The position numbers were made by a program, and so were the translations under genes. The notes below the pieces were generated by a model that had not been told where the DNA came from, ran no database searches, and saw nothing but the letters and a program-made list of their open reading frames with translations. From the NCBI RefSeq assembly GCF_002750855.1, contig NZ_NWUC01000003.1, positions 405,852 through 469,851 of the forward strand: a DNA stretch of 64,000 bases. Direction: 5' to 3'. This document shows, one piece after another, positions 1-10,319 of this stretch; positions within the stretch are counted from its first letter, which is position 1, and each line of letters starts with the position of its first letter. This stretch comes from Neopararhizobium haloflavum (GTDB taxonomy: Bacteria > Pseudomonadota > Alphaproteobacteria > Rhizobiales > Rhizobiaceae).

Positions 1-126
1 GGTTGGATTGGTCGAAGTCACATCACTGCCCGCCGATGAAAAATCAATTCCGGGCAGCATGTCGGAAAGCGCACGCGCCTCGATGCCGGTCTCGCGGCCC
101 ATCCACCGTATCGGCCAGTTCAGCAT
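1..126 (-). CDS. Partial unknown protein, N-terminal part only
   Basis: Reading leftwards from an ATG at 126 the frame stays open to the window edge, giving 42 codons that begin MLNWPIRWMGRETG. A weak GGAG lies 8 nt before the ATG and the first codons are G/C-rich at third positions like the neighbours. It lies 84 bp downstream of hisI on the same strand, so it could be the next gene of a folE-hisI group. No family is recognisable from this fragment, and it may be a chance frame. Confidence 0.35.
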   Translation of the reverse strand, partial: MLNWPIRWMGRETGIEARALSDMLPGIDFSSAGSDVTSTNPT

Positions 127-209
127 GGGCACGCTCCACGCGATATTTGCACAACTGGCCAATCATCCACGAAACATGGTTTCAGTTTCGTGAAAAAATC
201 AATGCGACC

Positions 210-656
210 TCACGCCCCGTATACTTTTTCGGGATCGAAGGACCGTTCGCTGTCGGTCACGAGACGTGCCGCTGAAACAGAGCCTTCGACACGCCGATAG
301 AAGCAGGTGCGCCGGCCCGTGTGGCAGCTTGCCCCGTGGCCGGCCACCCTGACCTTCAGCCAGACGGCATCCTGGTCGCAATCGACACGCATCTCCGCGA
401 CCTGCTGCTCGTTGCCGGAGCTTTCGCCCTTCTTCCAGATCCGCTGGCGCGAGCGACTGAAAAAATGCGCGACACCGGTATCGATGGTCAGGCGAAGGGC
501 TTCATCGTTCATGTGGGCAAGCATCAGCACCTCGCCCCCGTCGGCATCGGTGACGACAGCGGTAATGAGGCCGTGCGCGTCAAAGCGGGGGGTAAGGCCC
601 GAACCTTCCTCCAGGACTGACTTGTCTTCCGATGGTCGGTCGAAAACGGACGGCAT
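210..656 (-). CDS. hisI: Phosphoribosyl-AMP cyclohydrolase
   Basis: A 148-residue cytoplasmic enzyme for the third step of histidine synthesis, opening the adenine ring of phosphoribosyl-AMP. It is the monofunctional form with no HisE domain attached, as usual in alphaproteobacteria. Visible signatures are [16 protein letters not shown] near residues 67-82, the metal-binding DCDQD at 92-96, and the cysteines C111 and C118 in [11 protein letters not shown], which match the family's zinc and magnesium ligands. The ATG at 656 starts just ahead of the conserved region; the same frame runs further upstream into folE but that part has no family match. It follows folE on the same strand with a 20-bp gap, so the two are probably co-transcribed. 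Confidence 0.95.
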   Translation of the reverse strand: MPSVFDRPSEDKSVLEEGSGLTPRFDAHGLITAVVTDADGGEVLMLAHMNDEALRLTIDTGVAHFFSRSRQRIWKKGESSGNEQQVAEMRVDCDQDAVWLKVRVAGHGASCHTGRRTCFYRRVEGSVSAARLVTDSERSFDPEKVYGA

Positions 657-676
657 GGGGGCTCCTTTGCGGGGCC

Positions 677-1300
677 CTACCGTGCGGCGAAGCCCTTCAG
701 CATGGTCATGAAGCGCACCTGTTGCTGCGCGTCGGACTTGAACTGTCCGGTAAAGGTGGTCGTCATCGTTGTCGACCCCTGCTTGCGGATGCCGCGCATC
801 GCCATGCACATATGCTCGCCCTCGACCATCACCGCAACGCCGAGCGGACGAAGCGTTTCATCGATCGAATGCGCGATCTGCGCCGTCATGGCCTCCTGCG
901 TCTGCAGGCGGCGCGCGAAGATGTCGATCACACGAGCGATCTTCGAAAGACCGACGACCTTACCGTCGGGCAGATAGGCCACATGGGCCCGTCCGATGAT
1001 CGGCACCATGTGGTGTTCGCAATGGGAGAAGAACGGAATGTCGCGCATGAGCACGATGTCGTCATAGCCGGAAACTTCTTCGAAGGTGCGGCCGAGGACA
1101 TCTTCGGGGTCTTCATCGTAGCCGCCGAAAAGGTCCCTGTAGGCCTTGGCGACCCGCTTGGGCGTATCGATGAGGCCTTCCCGATCCGGATCGTCGCCAA
1201 CCCAGCGCAGCAGCGTGCGCACCGCGGCCTCTGCTTCGGCCTGGCTCGGGCGGTCTGATTCCGATTCCTTGTTGGGAAAGGTCTTGACGATTGCGTCCAT
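677..1300 (-). CDS. folE: GTP cyclohydrolase I
   Basis: A 207-residue enzyme that converts GTP to dihydroneopterin triphosphate, the first step of folate and pterin synthesis. The zinc ligands are C94, H97 and C165, in SHCEHH and HMCMAMRG; their spacing equals that of E. coli FolE (Cys110, His113, Cys181). The start is taken at ATG 1300 because GGGAG lies 6 nt upstream. An in-frame GTG at 1321 would add 7 residues but has no visible ribosome site. It is transcribed leftwards into hisI. Confidence 0.96.
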   Translation of the reverse strand: MDAIVKTFPNKESESDRPSQAEAEAAVRTLLRWVGDDPDREGLIDTPKRVAKAYRDLFGGYDEDPEDVLGRTFEEVSGYDDIVLMRDIPFFSHCEHHMVPIIGRAHVAYLPDGKVVGLSKIARVIDIFARRLQTQEAMTAQIAHSIDETLRPLGVAVMVEGEHMCMAMRGIRKQGSTTMTTTFTGQFKSDAQQQVRFMTMLKGFAAR

Positions 1301-1592
1301 GTCGAACTCCCGCTTTTTCACCCTTTACGGCGCCTTTCCTATCTCGGACCATCGCTGCTGCCAAAATGTCCGAACGATCGGATTTCGGGGTCTCGCCAGC
1401 CGGCTCCGGGCTTCTCCGCAATACAAGCCTTGAGCACGGTTTCCCTCGGTCACCAAGTGCCTTACGCTTGAAAGCATCAGCCGAAGCCACGAAATAGAAT
1501 ATAGTTCCGTGGTTGACCAAATGAAGTGGCCGGCGACAAAAATGCGCCTGACAGCGCCGGCGCCAAGCCGCTCAGTGTGATGAAGGCCAGCA

Positions 1593-2042
1593 ATGATCGA
1601 CGACGTCTACAACAGCCGCATCCTCGAGTTTGCCGGCAACATTCCACGCATCGGCCGGCTCGACGACGCCGACGCGAGCGCGATGGCGCACTCCAAGCTT
1701 TGCGGGTCGAAGGTGACCATCTGGCTCAAGATGGACGGCGACGAGGTCTCCGATTTTGCCCATGACGTGAAGGCTTGCGCGCTCGGCCAGGCATCCTCAT
1801 CCATCATGGCGCGCAACATTATCGGATCGACCGCCGGCGAGCTGCGCGCGGTGCGCGAGGCGATGCGCGCAATGCTGAAGGAGGGCGGGCCACCGCCAGC
1901 AGGACGCTTCTGCGACCTTCGGTTCCTTGAACCTGTGCGAGACTACAAGGCGCGTCATGCCTCGACCCTCTTGACCTTCGACGCGGTTGTCGACGCGATC
2001 GACCAGATCGAGGCCAAGCGCGCAGCGGAGGCGGCGGCCTGA
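1593..2042 (+). CDS. IscU/NifU-like iron-sulfur scaffold protein
   Basis: A 149-residue protein of the NifU_N/IscU fold. The three cysteines expected to hold a nascent Fe-S cluster are present: C37 in KLCGS, C62 in KACALGQASS and C107 in GRFCDLR. The GQASSS stretch after the second cysteine is typical of the SufU/IscU-like branch found near thrS and yidD in rhizobia. No sufC, sufD or cysteine desulfurase gene is adjacent, so its partner genes are elsewhere. It is followed 13 bp later by yidD, suggesting a shared transcript. Confidence 0.88.
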   Translation: MIDDVYNSRILEFAGNIPRIGRLDDADASAMAHSKLCGSKVTIWLKMDGDEVSDFAHDVKACALGQASSSIMARNIIGSTAGELRAVREAMRAMLKEGGPPPAGRFCDLRFLEPVRDYKARHASTLLTFDAVVDAIDQIEAKRAAEAAA

Positions 2043-2055
2043 CCGCCAGTTGGCC

Positions 2056-2385
2056 ATGGGCTGCAACGACGATCATGCACACGGTCAGGCAGCGCCCAAG
2101 CGCTGGACCCGCAATTATGACGGGCCCTGGCGCCGGACGCCGGGCAGGATCCTCGGGACATCTGTGGTGCGGCTTTATCAGCTGACGCTGTCCGGGTTTG
2201 TCGGAAACAGCTGCCGCCACCTGCCGACATGCTCGGAGTATGCCTATGAGGCGATCGCCCGTCATGGTTTGCCGCGCGGTGCCGCAATGGCGTTCTGGCG
2301 GGTAATTCGCTGCGGCCCTTTCGGCTCGTCCGGCCTCGACCCGGTCCCGCCCGCGGCCAACGATCCCGACCGACCTGCCGCATGA
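2056..2385 (+). CDS. yidD: Membrane protein insertion efficiency factor YidD
   Basis: A 109-residue member of the YidD (DUF37) family, thought to help YidC insert membrane proteins. The core RLYQLTLSGFVGNSCRHLPTCSEYAYEAI region carries the family's conserved cysteines, followed by GAAMAFWRVIRCGPFG. ATG 2056 is used because residues upstream of it in the same frame overlap the previous gene and look like noise. The N-terminal 30 residues and Pro-rich tail are longer than in E. coli YidD (85 aa). Confidence 0.93.
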   Translation: MGCNDDHAHGQAAPKRWTRNYDGPWRRTPGRILGTSVVRLYQLTLSGFVGNSCRHLPTCSEYAYEAIARHGLPRGAAMAFWRVIRCGPFGSSGLDPVPPAANDPDRPAA

Positions 2386-2453
2386 GCGCGCTGGATTGCA
2401 ATCATTTTCGAACTGTCTGATATTATGCACGTGTAGCTTGCACGGAGGCTGAC

Positions 2454-2630
2454 ATGGCGCACAAGTTCGAGATCTATCGCGATAAGGCGGGAGAGTTCCG
2501 CGTGCGGTTCAAATACAACAGCGAAACGATCTTCGCCACGGAGGGTTATGCCTCCAAATCGAGCGCAAAGAATGCGATCGAGTCGATCAAGAAGAACGGT
2601 CCCGAGGCTGCGGTCGAAGACAACAGCTGA
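2454..2630 (+). CDS. Small DUF1508/YegP-type protein
   Basis: A 58-residue protein beginning MAHKFEIYRDKAGEFRVRF and containing GYASKSSAKNAIESIKKNG. This is one repeat of the DUF1508 (YegP) fold: a small beta-sheet element ending in a helix that often carries the SK..A...I..IK pattern seen here. The ATG at 2454 has GGAGG 7 nt upstream. Its function is unknown in the family. It stands alone between yidD and thrS. Confidence 0.85.
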   Translation: MAHKFEIYRDKAGEFRVRFKYNSETIFATEGYASKSSAKNAIESIKKNGPEAAVEDNS

Positions 2631-2808
2631 CGATCCGCCGGACTGCGCAGGCAAAGCCACGATGGGGTCAAACTGGCCCCAGCGCCGTACTTCTTCGTCT
2701 TTACCTCTCTGTCCCAACCGTCTAGACAGGCCCGCGTCGCCCAGATGCGGCCCATGACGCAAACCACCCGCATCCGTTGGCGGGACTGGATAGAAAGGAT
2801 CTGAGACG

Positions 2809-4800
2809 ATGGCCGATGCCATTACCCTGATATTCCCCGACAATTCAAGGCGCAGCGTAGAGCCCGGAACCACCGGCCGCGACGTCGCCGAATCGATCTC
2901 CAAGTCGCTGGCGAAGAAGGCCGTCGCGATTTCGCTCGACGGCGAACTGCGCGATCTGGCCGATCCGGTCAGCGATGGCGCGATCGAAATTGTCACCCGC
3001 GATGATCCGCGCGCGCTGGAACTCATTCGCCACGACGCAGCCCATGTGATGGCCGAAGCGGTCCAGGAGCTCTGGCCCGGGACCCAAGTGACCATAGGCC
3101 CGGTGATCGAGAACGGCTTCTATTACGATTTCGCGCGCGATCGTCCCTTCACGCCGGACGATCTGCCGGTCATCGAGAAGAAGATGCGCGAGATCATCGC
3201 GCGCAACGCCCCCTTTACCAAGGACGTGTGGAGCCGCGACAAGGCCCGGCAGGTCTTCGCCGACAAGGGCGAGGCCTACAAGGTCGAGCTCGTCGATGCG
3301 ATCCCTGAAGGTCAGGATCTGAAGATCTACGCGCAAGGCGACTGGTTCGATCTCTGCCGTGGGCCGCACATGGTTTCGACCGGTCAGATCGGCGGCGCCT
3401 TCAAGCTGATGAAGGTGGCCGGCGCCTACTGGCGCGGCGACAGCAACAACCCGATGCTGACACGCATCTACGGCACGGCCTGGGCCGATCAGAAGCAACT
3501 CGACGCCTACCTCCACATGCTGGAGGAGGCGGAAAAGCGCGACCATCGCAAACTCGGCAGGGAAATGGACCTGTTCCATTTCCAGGAAGAAGGGCCGGGC
3601 GTCGTCTTCTGGCACGCCAAGGGATGGCGGATGTTCCAGACCCTCGTGTCCTACATGCGCCGGCGGCTCGATCTGGAAGGTTACGACGAGGTCAACGCCC
3701 CGCAGGTGCTCGACAAGTCGCTATGGGAGACCTCAGGCCACTGGGGCTGGTACCGCGACAACATGTTCAAGGTGACTGTCGCTGGCGACGAGACCGACGA
3801 CGACCGCGTCTTTGCCCTCAAACCGATGAACTGCCCAGGGCATGTCCAGATTTTCAAGCATGGTCTGAAATCTTATCGTGAGCTGCCTGTAAAACTTGCC
3901 GAATTCGGCAACGTTCACCGTTACGAACCTTCTGGCGCACTGCACGGATTGATGCGCGTTCGCGGCTTCACGCAGGACGATGCGCATGTCTTCTGCACCG
4001 ACGAGCAGCTTGCCGCCGAGTGCCTGCGCATCAACGCGCTGATCCTGTCGACCTATGCCGATTTCGGCTTTGACGAGATCACGGTGAAACTCTCCACGCG
4101 GCCGGAAAAGCGCGTCGGCGACGATGCGCTGTGGGACCGCGCGGAGAAGGTGATGGGCGATGTCCTGAAGACGATCGAAGCGCAATCGGCCGGACGCATC
4201 AAGACCGATATCCTGCCGGGCGAGGGTGCCTTCTACGGTCCGAAGTTCGAATACACCCTCAAGGACGCGATCGGCCGCGAGTGGCAGTGCGGCACGACAC
4301 AGGTTGATTTCAACCTGCCGGAACGCTTCGGGGCGTTTTACATCGACAAGGATTCCGAAAAGCGCCAGCCCGTGATGATCCACCGGGCGATCTGCGGATC
4401 GATGGAGCGGTTCCTCGGGATCCTGATCGAGAACTTCGCCGGTCACATGCCGCTTTGGTTCGCGCCGTTGCAGGTCGTCGTGGCCACCATCACGTCGGAT
4501 GCCAACGACTATGCCGAAGACGTGGCCGCCGAGTTGCGCGAAGCCGGTCTCGTGGTCGAGACCGACACGCGTAACGAGAAGATCAACTACAAGGTGCGCG
4601 AGCACTCGCTGAGCAAGGTGCCGGTAATCCTGGTATGCGGCAACCGAGAGGCGGAAGAGCGCTCGGTCAACATGCGCCGTCTTGGCAGCCGCGACCAGTC
4701 TTCGCTGTCGCTGGCCGATGCCATCGCGATGCTCAAGGGCGAGGCGACTCCACCGGATCTGAAGCGCAAAGCCGAGCGTCGGCGTCTGGCCGCCGAATAG
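2809..4800 (+). CDS. thrS: Threonyl-tRNA synthetase
   Basis: A full-length 663-residue class II synthetase that charges tRNA-Thr. Domain order is a TGS domain (about 1-65), an editing domain with the HxxxH pair H75/H79 and a DLCRGPH motif, the catalytic core with MNCPGH (about 341-346, zinc cysteine), class II motif 2 in [18 protein letters not shown], and a C-terminal anticodon-binding domain. The ATG at 2809 is preceded by AAAGGA 7 nt upstream. A strong intrinsic terminator follows directly, so the unit ends here. Confidence 0.98.
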   Translation: MADAITLIFPDNSRRSVEPGTTGRDVAESISKSLAKKAVAISLDGELRDLADPVSDGAIEIVTRDDPRALELIRHDAAHVMAEAVQELWPGTQVTIGPVIENGFYYDFARDRPFTPDDLPVIEKKMREIIARNAPFTKDVWSRDKARQVFADKGEAYKVELVDAIPEGQDLKIYAQGDWFDLCRGPHMVSTGQIGGAFKLMKVAGAYWRGDSNNPMLTRIYGTAWADQKQLDAYLHMLEEAEKRDHRKLGREMDLFHFQEEGPGVVFWHAKGWRMFQTLVSYMRRRLDLEGYDEVNAPQVLDKSLWETSGHWGWYRDNMFKVTVAGDETDDDRVFALKPMNCPGHVQIFKHGLKSYRELPVKLAEFGNVHRYEPSGALHGLMRVRGFTQDDAHVFCTDEQLAAECLRINALILSTYADFGFDEITVKLSTRPEKRVGDDALWDRAEKVMGDVLKTIEAQSAGRIKTDILPGEGAFYGPKFEYTLKDAIGREWQCGTTQVDFNLPERFGAFYIDKDSEKRQPVMIHRAICGSMERFLGILIENFAGHMPLWFAPLQVVVATITSDANDYAEDVAAELREAGLVVETDTRNEKINYKVREHSLSKVPVILVCGNREAEERSVNMRRLGSRDQSSLSLADAIAMLKGEATPPDLKRKAERRRLAAE

Positions 4801-4813
4801 GTCGATAACGAAA

Positions 4814-4850
4814 AAGGGCCGCCGGGATATATCCGGCGGCCCTTCTTTTC
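4814..4850 (+). terminator. Intrinsic terminator after thrS
   Basis: A near-perfect GC-rich hairpin (AAGGGCCGCCGG paired with CCGGCGGCCCTT around an AT-rich loop) followed by a short T-rich tract lies 13 bp after the thrS stop. The A-run on its left side means it could also serve the convergent OmpA-family gene. Confidence 0.9.
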
Positions 4851-4866
4851 GACGAGACGTCCTCGC

Positions 4867-7059
4867 TTACTGCTGCGCCTGCGCGCTCTGTACCAGCGGC
4901 GTGATGCGGCGGACGGTCACGCGGCGGTTGAGACGCTCCTGCTCTTCGGTATTCACCTTGAGATAGCGCTCGCCGTAGCCCTGCGTCTGCAGGTTTTCCG
5001 CCGGAATGCCGAACACGTTCGTCAACGCGATGGCGATCGATTCGGCTCGCTGATCCGACAGAACCAGATTGGCTTCGTCGGTACCCACGGCGTCGGTGTG
5101 CCCTTCAAGCAGGAAGATCTCGCTTTCGTCCTCTTCCAGGATCGCAAGAATGCCGTTGGCGATCTCTTCCAGGGCACGGACCTGGTCCTCGGCGATCGAT
5201 GCGCTGCCGAACTCGAAGGTGATGTTATCGAGATCGACTCGCGGCATGATGTCCCTGACGCGGGCCGAACGCTTCACCTCCTCGACCGAATAGATTTCGG
5301 TTACCGGTTCGACCGGCGGCTGCTCGAGGAAGGTCACGTAGTCGGTGTAGTCGTCCGCACGGGTCGAGTCGTAGATATACTCCTCGACAGGAACGTTGAG
5401 TTCCAGCGGCGGCAGATAGACCGCAGGGTCCTGATAGACGTAGACCTCTTCCGTGTCGTATTCCGGCGCATAGACGAGGACGACCTCTTCACCCGACGGA
5501 CGGATGCGCGAGCGCTGGATGATGTCGCCGTAGCGGTTGCGAATGGTGACGATCTGCGCACCGTTTTCGCGCACGACAACTTCGCGCGTGCGACCACGCG
5601 GCAGTTCCTCGTAATAGACGTCCTGCGCGTTTCGGGCGAGACGATCACGGTCGTTGTTTTCGACGATGATCTGATTGTTCACCTCGTAGACGTACCGGTT
5701 CTCCGTCTGGTTGATGATCGTGATGTTGTCGGGACGGTTGAACTCCGGCGCAGCTTGCAGACGCTGGCCTTCTTCAACGGTCACGGACTGGAATTCGACC
5801 GGTTGGCTGAATTCACGCACGATCGCCTGTGCTTCGGCGTCGGATGTCGGACGCTGCCCGCGCTCGGCCTCAAGGCGCTCGATGCGTTGGCGAAGGCGCT
5901 CGACCTCTTCCGGGTCCTGCTGCGGCGCTGCCTGTTGCTGTTGCGCTTCACCCTGCTGACCCTCAGGCGCGGCAGGGGCTGCCTGGACCGGCTGCTCCTT
6001 GGCGCTGTCGAGGATCGGTGCGCCACCTTCAACCGGAAGCATTTCGGGCTCTGGCGCCGGCTGCTGACCATCGGCGGCCTGGCCGCCGGAGGCGTCAGGA
6101 GCCTGGCCTTCGGGCAGCGGCTGACCTTCGGCAGGGGCCTGTCCGTCAACCGGGGCTTCGCCTTCCGCCGGAGCTTGATCGACTGGCGCTTCTTCAGCCG
6201 CAGGGGCTTCGGTGGGCGCCTCCTCCATTGCCGGTTCTTCTGAAGGCGCTTCTTCGGCCGCCGGCTGTTCTGCAGGGGCTTCTTCCGGCACAGGAACCGG
6301 ATCGGTCGGGGCTTCCTCGCCGGCTGGCGCAGGTGCCTCCTCGGCAGGGGGAGCGTCCGGCTCTGCAGGTGCCTCCTCGGCTGCCGGCGCATCTTGCGGT
6401 TCGGCATCGGCCGGGGCTTCAGGGGCCGGGGCTGCGGGTGCTTCCATCGCCGGCTCTTCCGCAGGTGCCTCCTCGGCTGCCGGTTCTTCGGCAGGCGCTT
6501 CCTCGGTCACGGGCTCTTCTGCTGGAGCTTCCTCGACCGGAGGTGCTTCCGCCGGGGCTTCCTCGGCGGCGGGAGCGGTTTCTTGAGGGGCAGGCTCCGC
6601 TGGTGCTTCCTCTGCCTGGGGGGCGGCCTCAGGTGCCGGGGCAGGCTCGGGAGCTTCCTCGGCAGCGGGCGGTGGCGCCGGCTGAGGTTCGGCGGCCGGA
6701 GGCGCCTCTTGAGCAGGCGCTTCTTCTACCGGCGGCTCCGCAGGTGCAGGCTCCGGCGCAGGTTCTGGTGCCGCCTCCGGCGCGGGCTGAGGCTCCGGCG
6801 CAGGCTCTTCGGCTGGCGCTGGAGCTGGTTCTTCAGCAGGCGCCTCGCCGAGGCAGCCGCCTTCGCTGGGCACAGTCCCCGGCGGGCACTCGGCCGGGGC
6901 CGGGGCCTCGCCCTGTGCGAGCAACATCGTGCCAGAAGCCTGACCAGCCGGTGTGCGGTCCGCGCTCGTCGGCGCGGCAAACGCAGCGCCGGACGCGAGG
7001 CCCGCCGCCAGCAACGGCATGGCTGCGGTGGCGAGCAGCCGCTTTCTCATGACTGACAT
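4867..7059 (-). CDS. OmpA-family outer-membrane protein with long Pro/Ala/Glu-rich region
   Basis: A 730-residue exported protein. It starts with a clear signal peptide (cleavage after GAAFA, about residue 28) and runs through about 350 residues built mostly of degenerate EEAPAEEPA-like repeats. A short coiled-coil segment (EEVERLRQRIERLEAERG) and a mixed beta region follow. The C-terminal OmpA/MotB-like peptidoglycan-binding domain reads NITFEFGSASI, LLEGHTDAVG, and ends in LNRRVTVRRI. The repeat region would suit a flexible periplasmic spacer between outer membrane and peptidoglycan. The start is ATG 7059 with GGGAA 8 nt upstream; the same frame continues upstream without family support. 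The gene faces convergently into thrS. Confidence 0.9.
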   Translation of the reverse strand: MSVMRKRLLATAAMPLLAAGLASGAAFAAPTSADRTPAGQASGTMLLAQGEAPAPAECPPGTVPSEGGCLGEAPAEEPAPAPAEEPAPEPQPAPEAAPEPAPEPAPAEPPVEEAPAQEAPPAAEPQPAPPPAAEEAPEPAPAPEAAPQAEEAPAEPAPQETAPAAEEAPAEAPPVEEAPAEEPVTEEAPAEEPAAEEAPAEEPAMEAPAAPAPEAPADAEPQDAPAAEEAPAEPDAPPAEEAPAPAGEEAPTDPVPVPEEAPAEQPAAEEAPSEEPAMEEAPTEAPAAEEAPVDQAPAEGEAPVDGQAPAEGQPLPEGQAPDASGGQAADGQQPAPEPEMLPVEGGAPILDSAKEQPVQAAPAAPEGQQGEAQQQQAAPQQDPEEVERLRQRIERLEAERGQRPTSDAEAQAIVREFSQPVEFQSVTVEEGQRLQAAPEFNRPDNITIINQTENRYVYEVNNQIIVENNDRDRLARNAQDVYYEELPRGRTREVVVRENGAQIVTIRNRYGDIIQRSRIRPSGEEVVLVYAPEYDTEEVYVYQDPAVYLPPLELNVPVEEYIYDSTRADDYTDYVTFLEQPPVEPVTEIYSVEEVKRSARVRDIMPRVDLDNITFEFGSASIAEDQVRALEEIANGILAILEEDESEIFLLEGHTDAVGTDEANLVLSDQRAESIAIALTNVFGIPAENLQTQGYGERYLKVNTEEQERLNRRVTVRRITPLVQSAQAQQ

Positions 7060-7209
7060 ATTGATTTCCCTTTTGAACGATCCGTCCCTGATGTCACAAA
7101 CGCGTGAAAAGTGGCGAGGTTCCGGACGGTGATGCGTGAAACATGGGATGGTGGCCGATTGCCGCATGCTGCGGCGACCGTTCATCGGGCGTTCATTAAA
7201 CGTTATATT

Positions 7210-7824
7210 TCAGAACGTTATATTGGGATACTGAATTGCTTCGGAAAGCAGCTCATCGTATTCCGCCCGTGAAACGTCGACGGCACCAAACCGCTTGAGG
7301 TGATCGGTGGTGAACTGCGTGTCGAGCAGAACGAACCCTCGGGCGCGAAGCCGTTCGACCAGGTGCACAAGGCACACCTTGGATGCGTCGGTCTTGCGCG
7401 CAAACATGCTTTCACCAAAGAAAGCGGCGCCGAGCTTGACCCCGTAGAGGCCGCCGACCAGATCGCCGTCTTGCCATGCCTCCACGCTATGGGCGTGGTT
7501 CATGTGATGGAGCTCGCAGTAGAGTTGGCGAATGGTGCTGTTGATCCAGGTCGACTTTCGTCCAGGCGCCGGTTCGGCACAGCCGTCGATGACAGCTGAA
7601 AAGGCAGTGTCGACGCGAATCTCGAACGGTGCGTTGCGCACGGTGCGCGCAAGACGCCGGGGCAGATGAAAATCGTCGAGCGGGATGATCCCGCGCACTT
7701 CCGGCTCGACCCAGAAGATCGTCGGGTCGTCCGCCGACTCGGCCATCGGAAAAAGGCCGCAGCTATAGGCCTTCAGCAGGAGCTGCGGGGTAAGGTCGAT
7801 GCGCTTGTCCTGTCCCCGCGCCAT
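7210..7824 (-). CDS. aat: Leucyl/phenylalanyl-tRNA-protein transferase
   Basis: A 204-residue Aat enzyme that attaches Leu or Phe to N-terminal Arg or Lys of proteins and so feeds them to the ClpAP N-end rule pathway. Family signatures include [53 protein letters not shown] and [15 protein letters not shown]. The start is ATG 7824; it follows accC by 13 bp on the same strand, an arrangement common in rhizobia. An 11-12 bp tandem duplication straddles the stop codon. Confidence 0.96.
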   Translation of the reverse strand: MARGQDKRIDLTPQLLLKAYSCGLFPMAESADDPTIFWVEPEVRGIIPLDDFHLPRRLARTVRNAPFEIRVDTAFSAVIDGCAEPAPGRKSTWINSTIRQLYCELHHMNHAHSVEAWQDGDLVGGLYGVKLGAAFFGESMFARKTDASKVCLVHLVERLRARGFVLLDTQFTTDHLKRFGAVDVSRAEYDELLSEAIQYPNITF

Positions 7825-7837
7825 CACGCTCCCACGA

Positions 7838-9181
7838 TCAACTGTTCTCGCGCAAGAAACTCTCCAGCCAATGGATATCATATTCCCCATTGGCAATGTC
7901 AGGATTGTCGAGCAGTTCGCGGAACAATGGAATCGTCGTCTTGATGCCGTCGACCACGAATTCGTCAAGGGCACGCTTGAGCCGCATCATGCATTCGACC
8001 CGCGTGCGACCATGCACGATCAGCTTTCCGATAAGGCTGTCGTAGTAGGGCGGGATCGAATACCCCTGATATACGGCCGAATCGACGCGCACGCCGAGGC
8101 CGCCGGGCGTATGATAGTGGGTGACCTGACCTGGAGAGGGCACGAAGGTGCGCGGATCTTCCGCGTTGATCCGGCATTCTATGGCATGCCCGCTGAAGCG
8201 GACATCCTCCTGGCGCACCGAGAGCCCGCCGCCCGAAGCGACGCGGATCTGCTCGTGCACGAGGTCGATGCCGGTGATCGCCTCGGTGATCGGATGCTCC
8301 ACCTGAAGGCGGGTGTTCATCTCGATGAAATAGAACTCGCCATTCTCGTAGAGAAACTCGACCGTTCCCGCACCGCGATATTTCAGTTTCGCCATCGCTT
8401 CGGCGCAGATCGAACCGATGCGGGCACGGGCATCGGCGTTGAGCGCAGGCGAGTTCGCCTCTTCCCAGACCTTCTGGTGGCGCCGCTGGAGCGAGCAGTC
8501 GCGCTCGCCAAGGTGGATCGCATTGCCCTCGCCATCGCCGAGCACCTGGATCTCGATGTGCCGTGGCTTTCCGAGATATTTCTCCAGATAGACCGAATCG
8601 TTGCCAAATGCGGCGCCGGCTTCCGTTCGGGCCGTCGACATGGCTTCGGACAGTTCGGCAGCGGTGCGCGCGACCTTCATGCCACGACCGCCGCCTCCGG
8701 CCGTCGCCTTGATGAGCACCGGATAGCCGATCTCGGCGGCGATCCGCGCGGCATCAACCTCGTCGGTAACCTCGCCATCGGAGCCCGGGACGACCGGTAT
8801 TCCGAGCGCTTCGGCGGTCTTCTTGGCCGTGATCTTGTCGCCCATGATGCGGATATGTTCGGACGTCGGGCCGATGAAGGTCAGCCCGTGGGCTTCCAGG
8901 ATCTCGGCGAATTTGGCGTTCTCGGACAAGAACCCGTAACCGGGATGGACGGCGTCTGCGCCGGTAATCTCGCAGGCAGCGACAATCTGGTGGATGTTGA
9001 GATAGCTGTCGCGCGAGGGCGGCGGCCCGACGCAGACGCTCTCGTCGGCCAGGCGCACATGCATCGCGTTCTGGTCGGCCGTCGAATGGACGGCAACCGT
9101 CTGGATGCCGAGCTCCTTGCAGGCGCGGAGCACGCGAAGCGCGATCTCGCCCCGGTTGGCGATAAGGATCTTGGAGAACAT
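7838..9181 (-). CDS. accC: Acetyl-CoA carboxylase, biotin carboxylase subunit
   Basis: A 447-residue ATP-grasp enzyme that carboxylates the biotin on AccB, the first half-reaction of fatty acid synthesis. It begins with the classic [17 protein letters not shown] and has the glycine-rich ATP loop GGGGRGMK at 162-169. It also has [18 protein letters not shown] and the [13 protein letters not shown] catalytic segment. Its length equals the usual 447-450 residues. It lies 10 bp downstream of accB in one operon. Confidence 0.98.
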   Translation of the reverse strand: MFSKILIANRGEIALRVLRACKELGIQTVAVHSTADQNAMHVRLADESVCVGPPPSRDSYLNIHQIVAACEITGADAVHPGYGFLSENAKFAEILEAHGLTFIGPTSEHIRIMGDKITAKKTAEALGIPVVPGSDGEVTDEVDAARIAAEIGYPVLIKATAGGGGRGMKVARTAAELSEAMSTARTEAGAAFGNDSVYLEKYLGKPRHIEIQVLGDGEGNAIHLGERDCSLQRRHQKVWEEANSPALNADARARIGSICAEAMAKLKYRGAGTVEFLYENGEFYFIEMNTRLQVEHPITEAITGIDLVHEQIRVASGGGLSVRQEDVRFSGHAIECRINAEDPRTFVPSPGQVTHYHTPGGLGVRVDSAVYQGYSIPPYYDSLIGKLIVHGRTRVECMMRLKRALDEFVVDGIKTTIPLFRELLDNPDIANGEYDIHWLESFLRENS

Positions 9182-9191
9182 GCGCGATGAC

Positions 9192-9665
9192 CTAGCTGAT
9201 GGTGATGAGCGGTTCGCCAAACTCGACGGGCTGTCCGTCTTCGATCAGGATGGCGCCGACCGTGCCGGACTTTGGAGCCGGGATCTGGTTCATCGTCTTC
9301 ATGGCCTCGATGATCATCACGGTCTGGCCTTCCTTGACCTGCTGGCCAACCTCGACAAAAGCGCGCGCGCCGGGCGAGGGGGCGAGATAGGCGGTGCCGA
9401 CCATCGGAGAGGAAACGATATCCTTGGGATTGACGGAGGGGCTTTCCGGCGCATCCGAAGATGATGGCGCACTCGACGCGGCTGCGGCGGGTTGGGCCGC
9501 TGGCGCAGGCGCCGCTGCCTGCACGTACTGAGGTGTGCCCGAACGCGAAACTCTGATCCGAAGATCGTCCTGTTCGACCTCGATCTCGGTCAGGTCCGTT
9601 TCGTTCAGAATGTTCGCGAGATCGCGGATCAGGGTCTGATCGATCTCCGCCTTCTTGTGTGTCAT
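9192..9665 (-). CDS. accB: Acetyl-CoA carboxylase, biotin carboxyl carrier protein
   Basis: A 157-residue BCCP. An N-terminal helical part is followed by an Ala/Pro/Ser-rich linker (about 49-78), then the biotinyl domain with EAMKTMNQ. K123 in that motif is the residue that BirA biotinylates. The C-terminus ends in the standard [10 protein letters not shown]. It is placed between aroQ and accC on one transcript. Confidence 0.98.
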   Translation of the reverse strand: MTHKKAEIDQTLIRDLANILNETDLTEIEVEQDDLRIRVSRSGTPQYVQAAAPAPAAQPAAAASSAPSSSDAPESPSVNPKDIVSSPMVGTAYLAPSPGARAFVEVGQQVKEGQTVMIIEAMKTMNQIPAPKSGTVGAILIEDGQPVEFGEPLITIS

Positions 9666-9705
9666 CGGCTCATCGCCCTTTTTGATTGTTTTCTTCTCGA
9701 ATGGT

Positions 9706-10143
9706 TCAGGAGGCCAGCTCGGCGAGCGCGGTGATCGCCAGAGTGTAGCTGGATGGTCCGAATCCGCAGATCACGCCTGTCGCCACCGGCGCGATCCTGG
9801 TCGTGTGACGAAAGCTTTCGCGCGCATGGATGTTGGACAGGTGCAACTCGACCACGGGCACGCCGATCGCCCGGATCGCGTCGTGCAGGGCGATCGATGT
9901 ATGGCCGTAAGCGCCGGGATTGAGCGCGACGCCCACAGCCTTGTCGCCCGCTTCGTGCAGCCAGTCGACCAGATCACCTTCATGGTTGGATTGCCGGAAC
10001 TCGATCTCATAGCCGAGGCGCCGGGCTGCCTCGCGGCAATCAGTCTCGATATCGGCCAGCGTCTTGGCGCCATAGATGCCGGGTTCGCGCTTGCCGAGCG
10101 CATTGAGATTGGGTCCGTTTATGACGAAGATCGTCTTGGTCAC
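9706..10143 (-). CDS. aroQ: Type II 3-dehydroquinate dehydratase
   Basis: A 145-residue enzyme that dehydrates 3-dehydroquinate in the shikimate pathway. Motifs seen are [18 protein letters not shown] (catalytic Tyr region), [32 protein letters not shown] and [15 protein letters not shown] with the catalytic His. The start is taken as GTG 10143 because GGAAAGG lies 6 nt upstream and the product then has the family's normal length. An ATG at 10161 would add 6 residues but lacks a ribosome site. It heads the aroQ-accB-accC-aat group. Confidence 0.96.
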   Translation of the reverse strand: MTKTIFVINGPNLNALGKREPGIYGAKTLADIETDCREAARRLGYEIEFRQSNHEGDLVDWLHEAGDKAVGVALNPGAYGHTSIALHDAIRAIGVPVVELHLSNIHARESFRHTTRIAPVATGVICGFGPSSYTLAITALAELAS

Positions 10144-10319
10144 GAGATGCCTTTCCGTCATGCCCATGGGTGGCCGAAGACAGCCACGCATGAAGTCCAA
10201 ATAGCCAGAGTGCCGGTGGTATAGACGTCCCCGATGTCAAGGGAAAGGCATCTGCTTTTAACGCGGCGCGGAAATTCGGGCCACAAGCGTCAAAAATCGC
10301 CGCCCGCCGGCGCAATCGC

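Noticed and set aside
5098-7052. Long open frames antisense to the OmpA-family gene
   Set aside because: They arise from the Pro/Ala/Glu repeat codons read on the other strand and have no family resemblance, ribosome sites or consistent starts.
7200-7224. Duplicated ACGTTATATT at the aat stop codon considered as an attachment site
   Set aside because: The copies are 5 bp apart, no mobile element lies between them, and a local tandem duplication explains them.
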